From positions 1 to 64,000 of the forward strand of contig AKXM01000008.1 in assembly GCA_000277545.1 (NCBI GenBank): 64,000 bases of DNA, in the 5' to 3' direction. Shown here piece by piece: positions 16,500 through 25,442 of the stretch. The stretch comes from Enterobacter sp. Ag1. Its GTDB lineage: Bacteria; Pseudomonadota; Gammaproteobacteria; Enterobacterales; Enterobacteriaceae. The notes below the pieces were generated by a model that worked only from the letters and a program-made list of their open reading frames with translations, ran no database searches and was not told where the DNA came from. The position numbers were made by a program, and so were the translations under genes. Each line of letters starts with the position of its first letter. Position 1 is the first letter of the stretch.

Positions 16500-17210
16500 A
16501 TGACGCCACATATTAACGCCAACCCCGGCGACTTTGCCGAAACCGTGATCATGCCCGGCGACCCGCTGCGCGCGCAGTACATTGCGCAGACGTATTTAAC
16601 CGATGCAAAGCGCGTGTGCGATACCCGCAATATGTTTGGCTTTACCGGCTACTACAAAGGCAAGCGACTTTCCGTGATGGCTCACGGGATGGGCATTCCG
16701 TCCGTTTCCATATACGCCCATGAATTGATCAACGCCTTTGGTGTGAAACAGCTTATTCGCATCGGCACCTGCGGCGCGGTGGATGAAAGCGTGGATATGC
16801 GCCATGTGATTGTCGCCACCGGCGCGGGAACGTCTTCTTCGGTAAACCGCGACCGTTTTGGCGGCTACGACTACGCGGCCGTGCCGGACTTCGACCTGCT
16901 GCGCCGCTGCTGGACGGCGGCCGAGCAACACAATATTCCGACCCGATTCGGCAACACTTTTACCAACGACCTGCTGTACGACAAACCCGAAGGCATGCTC
17001 CCTGCCCTCAAAAAGATGAACATCCTTGCGGTGGAAATGGAAACCTCGGCGCTGTTCACCATCGCCGCGCAGTACCGCGCCAAAGCCCTGAGCCTGCTGA
17101 CCGCCTGCGTAAGCAGCGTCACGGGGGCAGAGCCGACGGCAGAAGAACTACAAAACACGTTAGACAACATGATTGAGCTCGCTTTAGAAACCGCACTTCT
17201 CTGCGATTGA
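16500..17210 (+). CDS. DeoD-like purine nucleoside phosphorylase paralogue with altered active site
   Basis: 236 residues of the hexameric PNP (DeoD) fold. Phosphate and substrate positions of E. coli DeoD are kept: His4, Gly20 and Arg24 (MPGDPLR), Arg43, Met64, Arg87 and Glu181 (VEMET). However, a gapless alignment places Val at the catalytic Asp204 and Leu at Arg217; the segment reads TACVSSVTGAEPTAEEL with no aspartate. So ordinary 6-oxopurine phosphorolysis is doubtful. AGGAGATC precedes the ATG. The NCS1 permease gene follows after 22 nt and the Crp/Fnr gene is divergent, which suggests a scavenging pathway for an unusual nucleoside or base. The true deoD should lie with deoCAB elsewhere. 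Confidence 0.85.
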   Translation: MTPHINANPGDFAETVIMPGDPLRAQYIAQTYLTDAKRVCDTRNMFGFTGYYKGKRLSVMAHGMGIPSVSIYAHELINAFGVKQLIRIGTCGAVDESVDMRHVIVATGAGTSSSVNRDRFGGYDYAAVPDFDLLRRCWTAAEQHNIPTRFGNTFTNDLLYDKPEGMLPALKKMNILAVEMETSALFTIAAQYRAKALSLLTACVSSVTGAEPTAEELQNTLDNMIELALETALLCD

Positions 17211-17232
17211 TTTCTCCCATAAGGGTTCTCCG

Positions 17233-18759
17233 ATGACAAACTCTACACATCAGCCGGCCTCGGGCGGCATAAAAGTTGAAGCAAACGGCGTGAATGCCGT
17301 CCCGGAGGCTGAGCGCTACGGCAAACCCGCCGGGCTGTTTCCGATCTGGTTCTCCTGGAACGTCTCTATTCTGGGGATGACCTACGGCATTTACGTTTAC
17401 TCACTTGGCCTGAGCGTCTGGCAGTCAATCACCGCCGGGATTATTGGCTACCTGCTTTCCTGCTGCCTGGTCGGCGTGCTGGCGGTGGGCGGGCCAAGAA
17501 CCGGTCTGCCTACGCTGACCCAGACCCGCTTCTGCTTCGGCTATCACGGCAATAAATTCCCGACGCTGTTCGCCTATATCTCCAACATGGGCTGGAAAAT
17601 CACCATTATTACCCTTGCCTCGTCCACCGGCGCGGCGCTGTTCGCCAGGCTCTGGCCTGCGGCCTTTGCGCTGGCGGACGGCAAACCTACGCTGGTGTGT
17701 ATTCTCGGCTGGTTCATCGTCAGCCTGGCGCTGACCATGTCGGTCGCCATTTATGGTCACCAGCTGATCATGAAGGTGGAGAAATACATCGCCTGGCTGA
17801 CCGGGTTTATGAGCATCATCTTTATCTTCCTGATGCTGCCGCATATTCACTGGGAAAAGCTGGGCCAGAGCGCGGCGCACGGCGACCTGTTGACCTACAT
17901 CGGCGGCGTGGTGATGGCGATGACGATGGTGGGCCTTGGCTTCCTGAACTACGGCGGCGACTTCGCGCGCTATTTGCCGAAGAAAACCCAGGCCTCGAAG
18001 GTTATTTTCTGGACGACGACGGGGATTTCTCTGCCGGTGAGCATCCTGCTGGTGCTGGGCGCCTTCCTTGCCGACAGCAACCCGGACCTGAGCGCAGCGG
18101 CGGCGCAGTCGCCTATTGCCTCGCTGACTAACCTGCTGCCGTTCTGGTTCTACGTACCGTTCTCCATCGTGATTATTGTTTCGCTGCTGGCGGCGGCAAT
18201 TACCGGCGTATACAGTTCAGGTCTTGCCCTGCTGGCGCTTGGTATTCCGGCCAGCCGCGCCACGACGACCACGCTGAACGCGGCTATCATCGGCTTCGGC
18301 GCGTTCTACCTGATGTTTATTTCCGATTCGTTCCTGGCGACCTTCCAGTCGTTCCTGGCCTCTATTTCGGTGGTGATCGGCTCCGCCGGGGCAATTCAGC
18401 TGATCGACTTCCTGCGCCAGAAGCGCCTGGGCTGGGATGTGGCGATGGCGAATAAAGCGGGTTTTGGTGGCTGCGATGGCCGCTGGACGGCACTGCTTTC
18501 ACTGGGTATCGCGACCTTTGTAGGGCTGGGCACAATTACTTCCGGTGACCCGTACATCGCGCACGTGGTGGGCTTCCTGCTGACGGAAGAAACCCGCCAC
18601 AGCGTCTTTGCGACGGCGAACCTGGGCGTTATTGTCTCGATGCTGACCGGGGGCGTATTGTATTCGCTGCTGACCTTCGGCCTGAAGATTGAGCTGCCGG
18701 GCATTTCGTCTGCACAAGCGGCTTCAACCGTGCAGGGTAAAACCCAAAAAGCGCTGTAA
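17233..18759 (+). CDS. NCS1 family nucleobase permease (CodB-like)
   Basis: A 508-residue, roughly 12-segment inner-membrane transporter of the nucleobase:cation symporter-1 family, with PIWFSWNVSILGMTYGIYV in the first transmembrane helix and GGPRTGLPTLTQTRFCFG after helix two. It is longer than CodB (about 420 aa) because of extended termini. It is co-directional with and 22 nt from the DeoD-like gene, so it probably imports the base or nucleoside handled by that enzyme. Substrate not predictable. A terminator follows directly. Confidence 0.85.
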   Translation: MTNSTHQPASGGIKVEANGVNAVPEAERYGKPAGLFPIWFSWNVSILGMTYGIYVYSLGLSVWQSITAGIIGYLLSCCLVGVLAVGGPRTGLPTLTQTRFCFGYHGNKFPTLFAYISNMGWKITIITLASSTGAALFARLWPAAFALADGKPTLVCILGWFIVSLALTMSVAIYGHQLIMKVEKYIAWLTGFMSIIFIFLMLPHIHWEKLGQSAAHGDLLTYIGGVVMAMTMVGLGFLNYGGDFARYLPKKTQASKVIFWTTTGISLPVSILLVLGAFLADSNPDLSAAAAQSPIASLTNLLPFWFYVPFSIVIIVSLLAAAITGVYSSGLALLALGIPASRATTTTLNAAIIGFGAFYLMFISDSFLATFQSFLASISVVIGSAGAIQLIDFLRQKRLGWDVAMANKAGFGGCDGRWTALLSLGIATFVGLGTITSGDPYIAHVVGFLLTEETRHSVFATANLGVIVSMLTGGVLYSLLTFGLKIELPGISSAQAASTVQGKTQKAL

Positions 18760-18766
18760 GCCGAAA

Positions 18767-18796
18767 AACAGGCCCGCTAAGCGGGCCTGTTATTTT
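18767..18796. terminator. bidirectional terminator, NCS1 permease and lysR gene
   Basis: AACAGGCCCGC pairs with GCGGGCCTGTT around TAA, followed by ATTTT on the plus strand. The stem overlaps the stop codon of the convergent LysR-type gene. Confidence 0.8.
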
Positions 18797-19676
18797 CCCA
18801 CTCCTGCAAAAAGTCTATCAGCGCACGCACCTTCGCCGGAACATGCTTCGTGTTCGGGTAAACCGCATAAATGCCCTGGGATGGGAAACGGTATTCCGGT
18901 AGCACATGCTGAAGTTCATCGCGCCCTATCGCACTACGCACCAGCCATTCGGGCAATAAACCTACGCCGCAGCCCTGAACCACAAAAGCCATGAGCGCCG
19001 CCGCCGTGTCGGTCATAAAGCGGGCCGGCCCGGTGATCGTTAACTCCCTCGTTTCCTGGTCAGGCCCAATGACCTGCCATTCTCTGGGGGTCGGCAGCCG
19101 ACGATGAATGACCCATTCCGCTTCGGCCAGCGCCTCCAGGCTGCCAACCGGGTTACGCTCAAGCCACTGCGGCGCGGCAACCGCCACAATCTCGAACCGC
19201 TCTATCAGCGCCGCGCGGTAGGACGAATCCGCCAGCTTGCCCAGGCGAATAGCCACGTCAAACTGCCCGGAGATGAGATTAGCCGGGGCAGATGAAGATT
19301 CGTGCCGGATGGTCAGCCCCGGATGCAGCCTGCCAAAGGCACTTAGCGCCGGGATAACCTTTGCATGGCCGTATTCCGGCGTTGTCGAAATACTCAGTTC
19401 GCCAGAAAATCCGCCGTGATGCCCCTGCACATCTTCCACCAGCGCTTCGCTCTCCCTTAACAGCTGCAGAGCGCGCTGGTAAAACACTTCCCCCGCCTGG
19501 GTTAACGCCACGCGCCGCGTGGAGCGTACAAGCAGCGAAACGCCAAGTTCCGCCTCAAGCTGACGAACGTTAAAGCTGATCGCCGCTTTCGTTTGCTGCA
19601 TGGATTGCGCTGCCGCGGTAAATCCCCCGGCCTCCACCACCGCAACAAACTGCGCCACCCGCTGCAAGTTGAGCAT
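18777..19676 (-). CDS. LysR family transcriptional regulator
   Basis: 299 residues from the ATG at 19676 (MLNLQRVAQFVAVVEAGGFT). The N-terminal winged HTH covers about residues 1-60 (TAAAQSMQQTKAAISFNVRQ), followed by a periplasmic-binding-fold effector domain. An upstream TTG would add seven residues but has no better ribosome-binding site. It is divergent from an MFS gene across 110 nt, the standard LysR layout, so it probably controls that MFS/NTF2-like pair. Effector unknown. Confidence 0.85.
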   Translation of the reverse strand: MLNLQRVAQFVAVVEAGGFTAAAQSMQQTKAAISFNVRQLEAELGVSLLVRSTRRVALTQAGEVFYQRALQLLRESEALVEDVQGHHGGFSGELSISTTPEYGHAKVIPALSAFGRLHPGLTIRHESSSAPANLISGQFDVAIRLGKLADSSYRAALIERFEIVAVAAPQWLERNPVGSLEALAEAEWVIHRRLPTPREWQVIGPDQETRELTITGPARFMTDTAAALMAFVVQGCGVGLLPEWLVRSAIGRDELQHVLPEYRFPSQGIYAVYPNTKHVPAKVRALIDFLQEWENNRPA

Positions 19677-19786
19677 GCCAATTCGCCTGATTATCAAATT
19701 ATTTTTGACAGTGTATCAGCCGGAACGGGATTTATCCGTCTCGCGGAACCTGCTGAAATCGCCTTTTCTTTTTCACGAGAGCCGCC

Positions 19787-21163
19787 ATGCCTTATCGCTA
19801 CAGGGTTGCCGCCGTTTATCTGCTCGGTTTTTTTCTCGACTTAATCACTATGTTTATCGCCAACGTTGCCTGGCCTGAAATGGGGAGGGAGTTTCACGCG
19901 CCGGTTACCGAGCTGGCGTGGATAAGCCACGGCTATCTTTGCGGCCTGACGCTGGTTATCCCCTGCAGCGCGTGGCTGACGCAGCGGCTGGGTGCCAGGC
20001 GCCTGTTTATGCTTTCTTTGGGGCTTTTCTCTCTCGGCACGCTGGCTTCCGGCCTGGCTCCCGGCCTTGAAACGCTGGTCGCCGCACGTATTCTGCAGGG
20101 CGTGGGAGGCGGGCTGCTCATCCCTGTTGGCCAGGCCCTGACCTGGCAGCTTTTCGCGGTGCACGAGCGGGCAAAGCTTTCCTCGGCAATTATGCTGGTT
20201 GCGCTGCTGGCTCCGGCGCTTTCGCCAACCGCAGGTGGATTGCTGGTGGAATCTTTTGGCTGGCGCTGGATATTTCTCTCCAGCCTGCCGCTGGCGCTGC
20301 TGACGCTAGTTCTGGCGGGATTTTGGCTAAAACCTGCAGAGCAACAAACTGCCCGCAGGCCGCTGGACGTTAAAGGGCTAATACTGGGATCGGCGGGGCT
20401 ATTCGCTATTTTGCTGGGCGTCACGCAGGCCGGAAACCCGGCGGCTCATGGCGCGGCATTAGTGTGGCTCATCGCTGGCATGCTTATTCTTTGGTTTTTT
20501 ATTCGCCGGAATGGCAAACATCCGACCCCGCTGTTCAGCCTGCCGCTGTTGGCAGATCCTCTGCTGCGTTACGCCATGCTGGTTTACCAGTGCATTCCGG
20601 GGATTTTTATGGGCACCAGCCTGGTCAGCATTGTCTATTTGCAAACACAGTTGGGCCTGTCTGCCACTCAAACCGGAATGTTGATGCTGCCGTGGGCGAT
20701 GGCCTCTTTTGTCGCGATTTCATTTACCGGCAAGATGTTTAATCGCCTCGGCCCTCGCCCACTGATCGCCGCCGGGGGCATATTTCAGGCCGCAGGGATT
20801 TTGCTGCTCACACAAATCAACTCCGGCGAGCAAGCCTCGTGGCTGGTAGCCGCTTACGCGTTGATGGGCCTGGGGGGAAGTCTTTCCAGCAGCACAGCGC
20901 AGAGCACCGCTTTTATCGCCATCCCTTCGGAGGCTATGCCGGAAGCGAGCGCACTGTGGAATATTAATCGCCAGTTAAGCTTTTGCTTTGGCGTGGCGCT
21001 ACTGAGCCTGCTGTTGACTGTTTTACAGGCGCTGATGCCCGCCCCTCGCGCTTATTTTTTCACTTTTAGCCTTGCCGCCGCCGGGACGCTTGCCCCGCTG
21101 GTTTACGCCTGGCGGCTCAACAATCAGCAGATTAAAAATCAACTGACCCAAAAGGAACTCTGA
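19787..21163 (+). CDS. MFS transporter, DHA2-like
   Basis: A 458-residue major facilitator with about 13-14 hydrophobic segments. Motif A is seen as WLTQRLGARRLFML and motif C-like glycines as LLAPALSPTAGGLLVESFGWRWIF, the pattern of drug:H+ antiporters. It starts with MPYRYRVAAVYLLGFFLDL after ACGAGAG. The next gene begins 3 nt after its stop. Divergent from the LysR regulator. Substrate unknown; export of a toxic compound is the usual role for this layout. Confidence 0.82.
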   Translation: MPYRYRVAAVYLLGFFLDLITMFIANVAWPEMGREFHAPVTELAWISHGYLCGLTLVIPCSAWLTQRLGARRLFMLSLGLFSLGTLASGLAPGLETLVAARILQGVGGGLLIPVGQALTWQLFAVHERAKLSSAIMLVALLAPALSPTAGGLLVESFGWRWIFLSSLPLALLTLVLAGFWLKPAEQQTARRPLDVKGLILGSAGLFAILLGVTQAGNPAAHGAALVWLIAGMLILWFFIRRNGKHPTPLFSLPLLADPLLRYAMLVYQCIPGIFMGTSLVSIVYLQTQLGLSATQTGMLMLPWAMASFVAISFTGKMFNRLGPRPLIAAGGIFQAAGILLLTQINSGEQASWLVAAYALMGLGGSLSSSTAQSTAFIAIPSEAMPEASALWNINRQLSFCFGVALLSLLLTVLQALMPAPRAYFFTFSLAAAGTLAPLVYAWRLNNQQIKNQLTQKEL

Positions 21164-21166
21164 GCA

Positions 21167-21541
21167 ATGAATATCTGGTTTGAAGAAGTGATTGAGGCCC
21201 ATGTTGCCATTGAGCAATGGCTTGGTGCGGGCAAGGGGGAGCTGGAAGCGCTGCTGGCATGCTTTACTCACGACTATTCAATGGTCGCGCTGAGCGGCGC
21301 AAGGCTGGATTATCCGGCACTTTGCAGCTTTTTCCGTACCAGCGGCGGCAGCCGCGAAGGGCTGGCGATTGAGGTCGATAGCCTCCAGTTACTGGACGAA
21401 TGGCCGCAGGGTGCCGCCGTGCTTTACCGCGAAACGCAAACGCTGAACGGCTCCAGCACCGTGCGCTGGTCTACGGTTATTTTCCGCCGCGAGGGCGAGA
21501 AAGTGTTATGGCGACATTTACAGGAAACGGCGCAGGCTTAA
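21167..21541 (+). CDS. NTF2-like (SnoaL/DUF4440-type) protein
   Basis: 124 residues with an NTF2-like alpha+beta cone: an N-terminal helix (FEEVIEAHVAIEQWLG), a middle FTHDYSMVALSGARLDYPAL, and C-terminal strands ending in RWSTVIFRREGEKVLWRHLQ. Such proteins bind or modify small hydrophobic molecules. It starts 3 nt after the MFS stop, so the two are one operon; a role linked to the transported compound is inference. Confidence 0.72.
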   Translation: MNIWFEEVIEAHVAIEQWLGAGKGELEALLACFTHDYSMVALSGARLDYPALCSFFRTSGGSREGLAIEVDSLQLLDEWPQGAAVLYRETQTLNGSSTVRWSTVIFRREGEKVLWRHLQETAQA

Positions 21542-21575
21542 GCCGGAGCGGGCGGTGAAAACCGCCCCAGCAGCC

Positions 21576-21878
21576 TTAAAGCGCGATGTTGAAATGCGTC
21601 CCGTCCGGCAGCTCGATATCGAGCTTAACCTTACCCCCGGCCGCCTCAACGTAACGCTTGAGGGAAGAAAGCTTGATGTCGCGGCCTTTTTTTTCCATTT
21701 CGGCAACGGTGGGCTGCTTCACGCCCAGCTTCTGCGCCATCTCAGTCTGCGTTTTTCTGACTTTGTCACGAAGTTCGGCCAGGTGGATATTCAGCAGCAT
21801 TTCGTCGGCCATGGCCTGCGCGGCGGCCACCACTTCGGGTTTTTCTTCGGCCATCCATTGTTCTAACGTTCGACCCAT
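21576..21878 (-). CDS. HigA-type antitoxin, XRE family
   Basis: 100 residues with a central helix-turn-helix (QTEMAQKLGVKQPTVAEMEK, about 44-63) and a C-terminal segment DIELPDGTHFNIAL typical of HigA antitoxins encoded after HigB/Gp49-type toxins. Its start overlaps the end of the toxin gene by 16 nt. It should neutralise the toxin and bind the operator upstream of it. Confidence 0.85.
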   Translation of the reverse strand: MGRTLEQWMAEEKPEVVAAAQAMADEMLLNIHLAELRDKVRKTQTEMAQKLGVKQPTVAEMEKKGRDIKLSSLKRYVEAAGGKVKLDIELPDGTHFNIAL

Positions 21879-22237
21879 TCTATTTGCTCCTTTTCCGTTA
21901 ACTGCTGTAAGTGCGCCCGAAACTCGTTGTCTGCTAATGGCACCATGACGTTATAAAAACGCTTCTCGTTCCCTGCTTTATTTCCCGCACAGAGCAGGAT
22001 GGCACAGCGTTTTATATCAAAAGCAAAAAAGATCCTGAGGGGCTCACCCCGGCACTGAATTCGCAGCTCTTTCATGTTGGAGTACTGCGACCCTTTTACC
22101 GTATCGGCATAAGGCCGTCCGAGTAAAGGCCCTCTCTCTTTGAGCAGTACAACCCCTGCCATAACGCAGGCTTTGGTCATGTCATCTGACGCCGTAACCC
22201 AGGCATCAAACGTATCCGTCATTTTAATCGACCACAC
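21863..22237 (-). CDS. HigB/Gp49-type toxin of a type II toxin-antitoxin system
   Basis: 124 residues of the RelE/HigB superfamily: MKELRIQCRGEPLRIFFAFD and the following CAILLCAGNK are the core strands with the basic residues expected of an mRNA interferase. GTG start at 22237 with GGAGG 5 nt upstream (an internal ATG at 22222 has no such site). Toxin-first order and a 16-nt overlap with the antitoxin gene are typical of higBA. It lies next to a palindromic promoter region. Confidence 0.83.
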   Translation of the reverse strand: MWSIKMTDTFDAWVTASDDMTKACVMAGVVLLKERGPLLGRPYADTVKGSQYSNMKELRIQCRGEPLRIFFAFDIKRCAILLCAGNKAGNEKRFYNVMVPLADNEFRAHLQQLTEKEQIEWVER

Positions 22238-22250
22238 ATCGCCCTCCGCA

Positions 22251-22270
22251 ATATAGGTTAAATACTATAT
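22251..22270. promoter_or_regulatory. operator-like palindrome before the toxin gene
   Basis: ATATAG and CTATAT arms spaced by 8 nt, 13 nt upstream of the toxin GTG codon. Position and symmetry suit an autoregulatory HigA operator overlapping the -10 region. Confidence 0.5.
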
Positions 22271-22418
22271 AGGAACAAGCCTATGTGCCGATTGTGTGAG
22301 CAAAGACCAAGTTAATCATTTGGCCTTGGGTGAGTCGTCGAGAGAGATTCGGAAATGAATAATGACGTTCAGCGAGTTGCAGCCTCACTGGAAACGGACT
22401 CGTAAATTTGCTCAGGTG

Positions 22419-22446
22419 AAAGGTGGATGAGAAAACCCCATCCACC
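22419..22446 (-). terminator. probable terminator of the EF-G paralogue
   Basis: On the minus strand GGTGGATG pairs with CATCCACC, 12 nt after the stop codon; the T tail is short (TTTC), so strength is uncertain. Confidence 0.5.
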
Positions 22447-22458
22447 CTGACTGACTAA

Positions 22459-24558
22459 TTATGATTTACGGCTGGCAATAATGTCGTCGGCCACGTTACG
22501 CGGCGCTTCGGCATAATGATGGAACTCCATGCTGTAGGTCGCCCTGCCCTGAGACATTGAGCGCAGCGTGGTGGAATAACCAAACATCTCTGCCAGCGGG
22601 ACATCGGCCCGAATAATCTGGCTGCCAAAGCGTTCTTCCATGCCCTGCACCATGCCGCGGCGGGAAGAGAGGTCGCCCATAATGTTACCGGCGTAGTCTT
22701 CCGGCGTTTCCACTTCGACGTGCATGATAGGCTCCAGAATAACCGGATCCGCTTTGCGCACGGCGTCCTTGAAACCGAAGATCGCCGCCATCCTGAACGC
22801 CATTTCCGAAGAGTCGACGTCATGGTAAGAGCCGAAGGTCAGCGTGGCTTTGACGTCCACCACAGGGTAACCGGCGAGCACACCTGTATTCATCGCCTCA
22901 CGCAGACCTTTTTCCACAGAAGGAATGAACTCGCGTGGTACTACGCCCCCTTTGGTGGCATCTTCAAACACAAAGCCTTTGCCCGGCTCAAGCGGTTCGA
23001 GCGTCAGCACTACATGTCCATACTGGCCTTTACCGCCTGACTGCCGCACAAATTTCCCTTCCACGTCTTTCGCCGTTTTACGGATCGTTTCGCGGTAGGT
23101 GACCTGTGGCCGGCCAATGTTCGCTTCCACGCCAAACTCACGTTTCATGCGGTCGACGATGATTTCCAGGTGAAGCTCGCCCATGCCGGAGATGATCGTC
23201 TGGCCGGATTCTTCGTCCGTATGCAGGCGGAAAGAGGGATCTTCCGCCGCTAAACGCTGCAGCGCGATACCCATTTTCTCCTGGTCGGCCTTGGTCTTCG
23301 GCTCGATAGCGAGGGAAATCACCGGCTCAGGGAACTCCATTCGCTCAAGCGTGATCGCCGCATTCGGGTCGGTTAACGTATCGCCAGTGGTGACGTCTTT
23401 CAGCCCTACGCAGGCGGCGATATCCCCGGCACGCAGCTCATCCACCTCGTGGCGGTCGTTCGCATGCATCTGCACAATACGTCCGATACGCTCCTTTTTG
23501 CCTTTCACCGGGTTGTAAACCGAATCGCCTTTTTTCAGCACGCCGGAATAAACACGGATAAAGGTCAGTTGCCCAACATACGGGTCGGTCATCAGCTTGA
23601 AAGCGAGCGCCGAGAAGGGTTCATCATCACTGGGATGGCGTTCCGCGTGCTCCCCCTTTTCATCCACGCCGTCAATGGCAGGAATGTCGAGCGGAGACGG
23701 CATCAGCTCTACGACCGCATCCAGCATGCGCTGCACACCTTTGTTTTTAAACGCGCTGCCGCACAGCATCGGCTGAATTTCCCCGGAAATGGTGCGCTTG
23801 CGCAGGCCGGTAATAATTTCCGCTTCGCTCAGATCGCCGGTTTCCAGGTATTTATCCATTAGCTCATCGCTAGCTTCCGCCGCAGCAGAGACCATTTTTT
23901 CGCGCCACAGTTGTGCAGTCTGCAGCAAATCCTGCGGCACAGGCCCATAGCTGAACGTCATGCCCTGGGTCGCATCGTCCCAGATAATGGCGCGCATTTT
24001 GATGAGATCTACCACGCCAGTGAAGCTGTCTTCTGCCCCGACCGGGATGACGATGGGAACAGGATTGGCTTTCAGGCGGTCAATCATCATCTGCACCACA
24101 CGGAAGAAATCAGCGCCCGGGCGGTCCATTTTGTTAACGAAGGCCAGCCGCGGCACGCGGTATTTATTTGCCTGCCGCCAAACGGTTTCTGACTGCGGCT
24201 GCACGCCGCCCACTGAGTCGTAAACCATTACCGCGCCGTCCAGCACACGCATGGATCGCTCCACCTCAATGGTGAAGTCCACGTGTCCCGGCGTGTCTAT
24301 GATGTTGATACGGTGCGGTTCAAAACCGCGATCCATACCCGGCCAGAAGCAGCTCACCGCGGCGGACGTAATGGTAATACCGCGCTCTTGCTCCTGAGCC
24401 ATCCAGTCTGTCGTTGCTGCGCCATCGTGAACTTCACCCAGTTTGTGACTCATGCCGGTGTAAAACAAAATACGTTCGGTCGTGGTTGTTTTACCGGCAT
24501 CAATATGGGCTGAAATACCAATGTTGCGATAGCGTTCGAGAGGGATGGGTCGGGGCAT
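22459..24558 (-). CDS. elongation factor G paralogue
   Basis: A 699-residue translational GTPase with all G motifs: AHIDAGKT at 17-24, RGITI at 59-63, DTPGH at 88-92, NKMD at 142-145, and GSAFKNKG. All EF-G domains are present, including domain IV ([13 protein letters not shown]) and the C-terminal [20 protein letters not shown]. It differs from the usual enterobacterial FusA throughout (for example YDSVGG for YCAVGG) and stands alone, without rpsL, rpsG or tufA, so it is a second EF-G, not the str-operon gene. AAGGA precedes the ATG. An ArsR-type regulator is divergent across 202 nt. A role in stress, ribosome recycling or drug tolerance is speculation. Confidence 0.92.
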   Translation of the reverse strand: MPRPIPLERYRNIGISAHIDAGKTTTTERILFYTGMSHKLGEVHDGAATTDWMAQEQERGITITSAAVSCFWPGMDRGFEPHRINIIDTPGHVDFTIEVERSMRVLDGAVMVYDSVGGVQPQSETVWRQANKYRVPRLAFVNKMDRPGADFFRVVQMMIDRLKANPVPIVIPVGAEDSFTGVVDLIKMRAIIWDDATQGMTFSYGPVPQDLLQTAQLWREKMVSAAAEASDELMDKYLETGDLSEAEIITGLRKRTISGEIQPMLCGSAFKNKGVQRMLDAVVELMPSPLDIPAIDGVDEKGEHAERHPSDDEPFSALAFKLMTDPYVGQLTFIRVYSGVLKKGDSVYNPVKGKKERIGRIVQMHANDRHEVDELRAGDIAACVGLKDVTTGDTLTDPNAAITLERMEFPEPVISLAIEPKTKADQEKMGIALQRLAAEDPSFRLHTDEESGQTIISGMGELHLEIIVDRMKREFGVEANIGRPQVTYRETIRKTAKDVEGKFVRQSGGKGQYGHVVLTLEPLEPGKGFVFEDATKGGVVPREFIPSVEKGLREAMNTGVLAGYPVVDVKATLTFGSYHDVDSSEMAFRMAAIFGFKDAVRKADPVILEPIMHVEVETPEDYAGNIMGDLSSRRGMVQGMEERFGSQIIRADVPLAEMFGYSTTLRSMSQGRATYSMEFHHYAEAPRNVADDIIASRKS

Positions 24559-24635
24559 GATGTGTCCTTAGTCTTGTTGACTGTTAAGCGACGGCCACTA
24601 TGGCCGCCAGAGTTGTTCGCCATCAGCATAGTACA

Positions 24636-24659
24636 ATTGTACGAGTATATTCGAACAAT
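24636..24659. promoter_or_regulatory. palindrome between EF-G paralogue and ArsR gene
   Basis: Arms ATTGTACGA and TCGAACAAT (one mismatch) around a 6-bp AT-rich spacer, 77 nt upstream of the EF-G start. Form and position suit an operator for the adjacent ArsR-type repressor. Confidence 0.55.
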
Positions 24660-24694
24660 TTGAGCTATCGTTAATATCAATACATTCGAAGGGC

Positions 24695-24723
24695 ATCAAG
24701 TTTGCTATCAAGTTTGCTATAGT
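24695..24723 (+). promoter_or_regulatory. tandem 12-bp repeat merging into a -10 element before the ArsR gene
   Basis: ATCAAGTTTGCT occurs twice head to tail (24695-24706, 24707-24718) and the second copy runs into TATAGT (24718-24723), a 5/6 match to a -10 hexamer, 37 nt before the ArsR ATG. Probably promoter plus protein-binding repeat. Confidence 0.5.
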
Positions 24724-24760
24724 AGCCGGCCGCCGTGCCGCCACCGCCTACAGGAAGAGT

Positions 24761-25069
24761 ATGATCGCCAACCATCCGGAACGAGAACAAATCCGCCTTG
24801 AAAATGTGCTTTTTGCGCTGGGCAACCCTTTGCGGATGGGGATCGTCAGATCGCTTGCCGGGGGGGAAGAGCTTACCTGTGGCGCTTTAATTCAGGATGT
24901 GGCGAAGTCGACCATGACCCACCACTGGCGGGTTCTGCGCGATAGCGGCGTAATCTGGCAGCGCCCTCAGGGACGTGAAAATTTGATTTCGCTGAGGCGT
25001 GAAGATCTGGATGCTCGGTTCCCCGGACTGCTGGAAACCCTACTGCGGGTGATGGTGAACGAGGCATAA
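24761..25069 (+). CDS. ArsR family winged-helix regulator
   Basis: 102 residues: helices LENVLFALGNPLRMGIVRSL and CGALIQDVAKSTMTHHWRVL (recognition helix) and the wing GVIWQRPQGRENLISLR are classic ArsR/SmtB. It has a single cysteine and no CxC pair, so classic As/Cd sensing in helix 3 is unlikely. GGAAGAG precedes the ATG. It is divergent from the EF-G paralogue with a palindrome between them, suggesting it represses that gene and itself. The inducing signal is unknown. Confidence 0.82.
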   Translation: MIANHPEREQIRLENVLFALGNPLRMGIVRSLAGGEELTCGALIQDVAKSTMTHHWRVLRDSGVIWQRPQGRENLISLRREDLDARFPGLLETLLRVMVNEA

Positions 25070-25097
25070 AAAAACCGCCCTGAAGGCGGTTTTTTTA
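25068..25097. terminator. bidirectional terminator, ArsR gene and yeeX
   Basis: AAAACCGCC pairs with GGCGGTTTT around CTGAA, with A and T runs on both sides, between convergent genes. Confidence 0.88.
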
Positions 25098-25106
25098 TCG
25101 CTGAAG

Positions 25107-25442
25107 TTATTCAGACTTGGTGTCAGCCACTTTCTGCTCGCCCATCACTTTCAGCTTCTTAGAGATCTCGCGACGCTCTTTAGACAGCTCGGCGTTTTTG
25201 ATGATGTAGTCATCCACGCGGTCTTCGTAGTCGGTTTTCATGCTGGCAATGATACCCTGCACCGCTTCGATGCTCATGCCTGGCTTGATGTAGTCGCTCA
25301 GGTTATCAAGCAGCAGCACGCGCTTTTGGTTGTCACGGATCTTTTTCTCTACGTCCTGAATTTCACGCTGCAGTTTGTTTTTACGACGGAACAGACGAAC
25401 AAACTCCAGAACGTCCTGGAAGGTAGGTTTGATATTTTCCAT
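25107..25442 (-). CDS. yeeX: YeeX, DUF496 family
   Basis: A 111-residue, strongly helical, charged protein (E. coli YeeX 109 aa). The DUF496 core [35 protein letters not shown] and [20 protein letters not shown] forms coiled-coil-like helices. Cytoplasmic; molecular function is not established. It begins the stretch that follows K-12 order (yeeX-yeeA-sbmC-dacD-sbcB). Confidence 0.94.
   Translation of the reverse strand: MENIKPTFQDVLEFVRLFRRKNKLQREIQDVEKKIRDNQKRVLLLDNLSDYIKPGMSIEAVQGIIASMKTDYEDRVDDYIIKNAELSKERREISKKLKVMGEQKVADTKSE

Noticed and set aside
21550..21567. GGGCGGT/ACCGCCC hairpin between the NTF2-like gene and higA
   Set aside because: Good stem, but no T tract on either strand, so not listed as a terminator.
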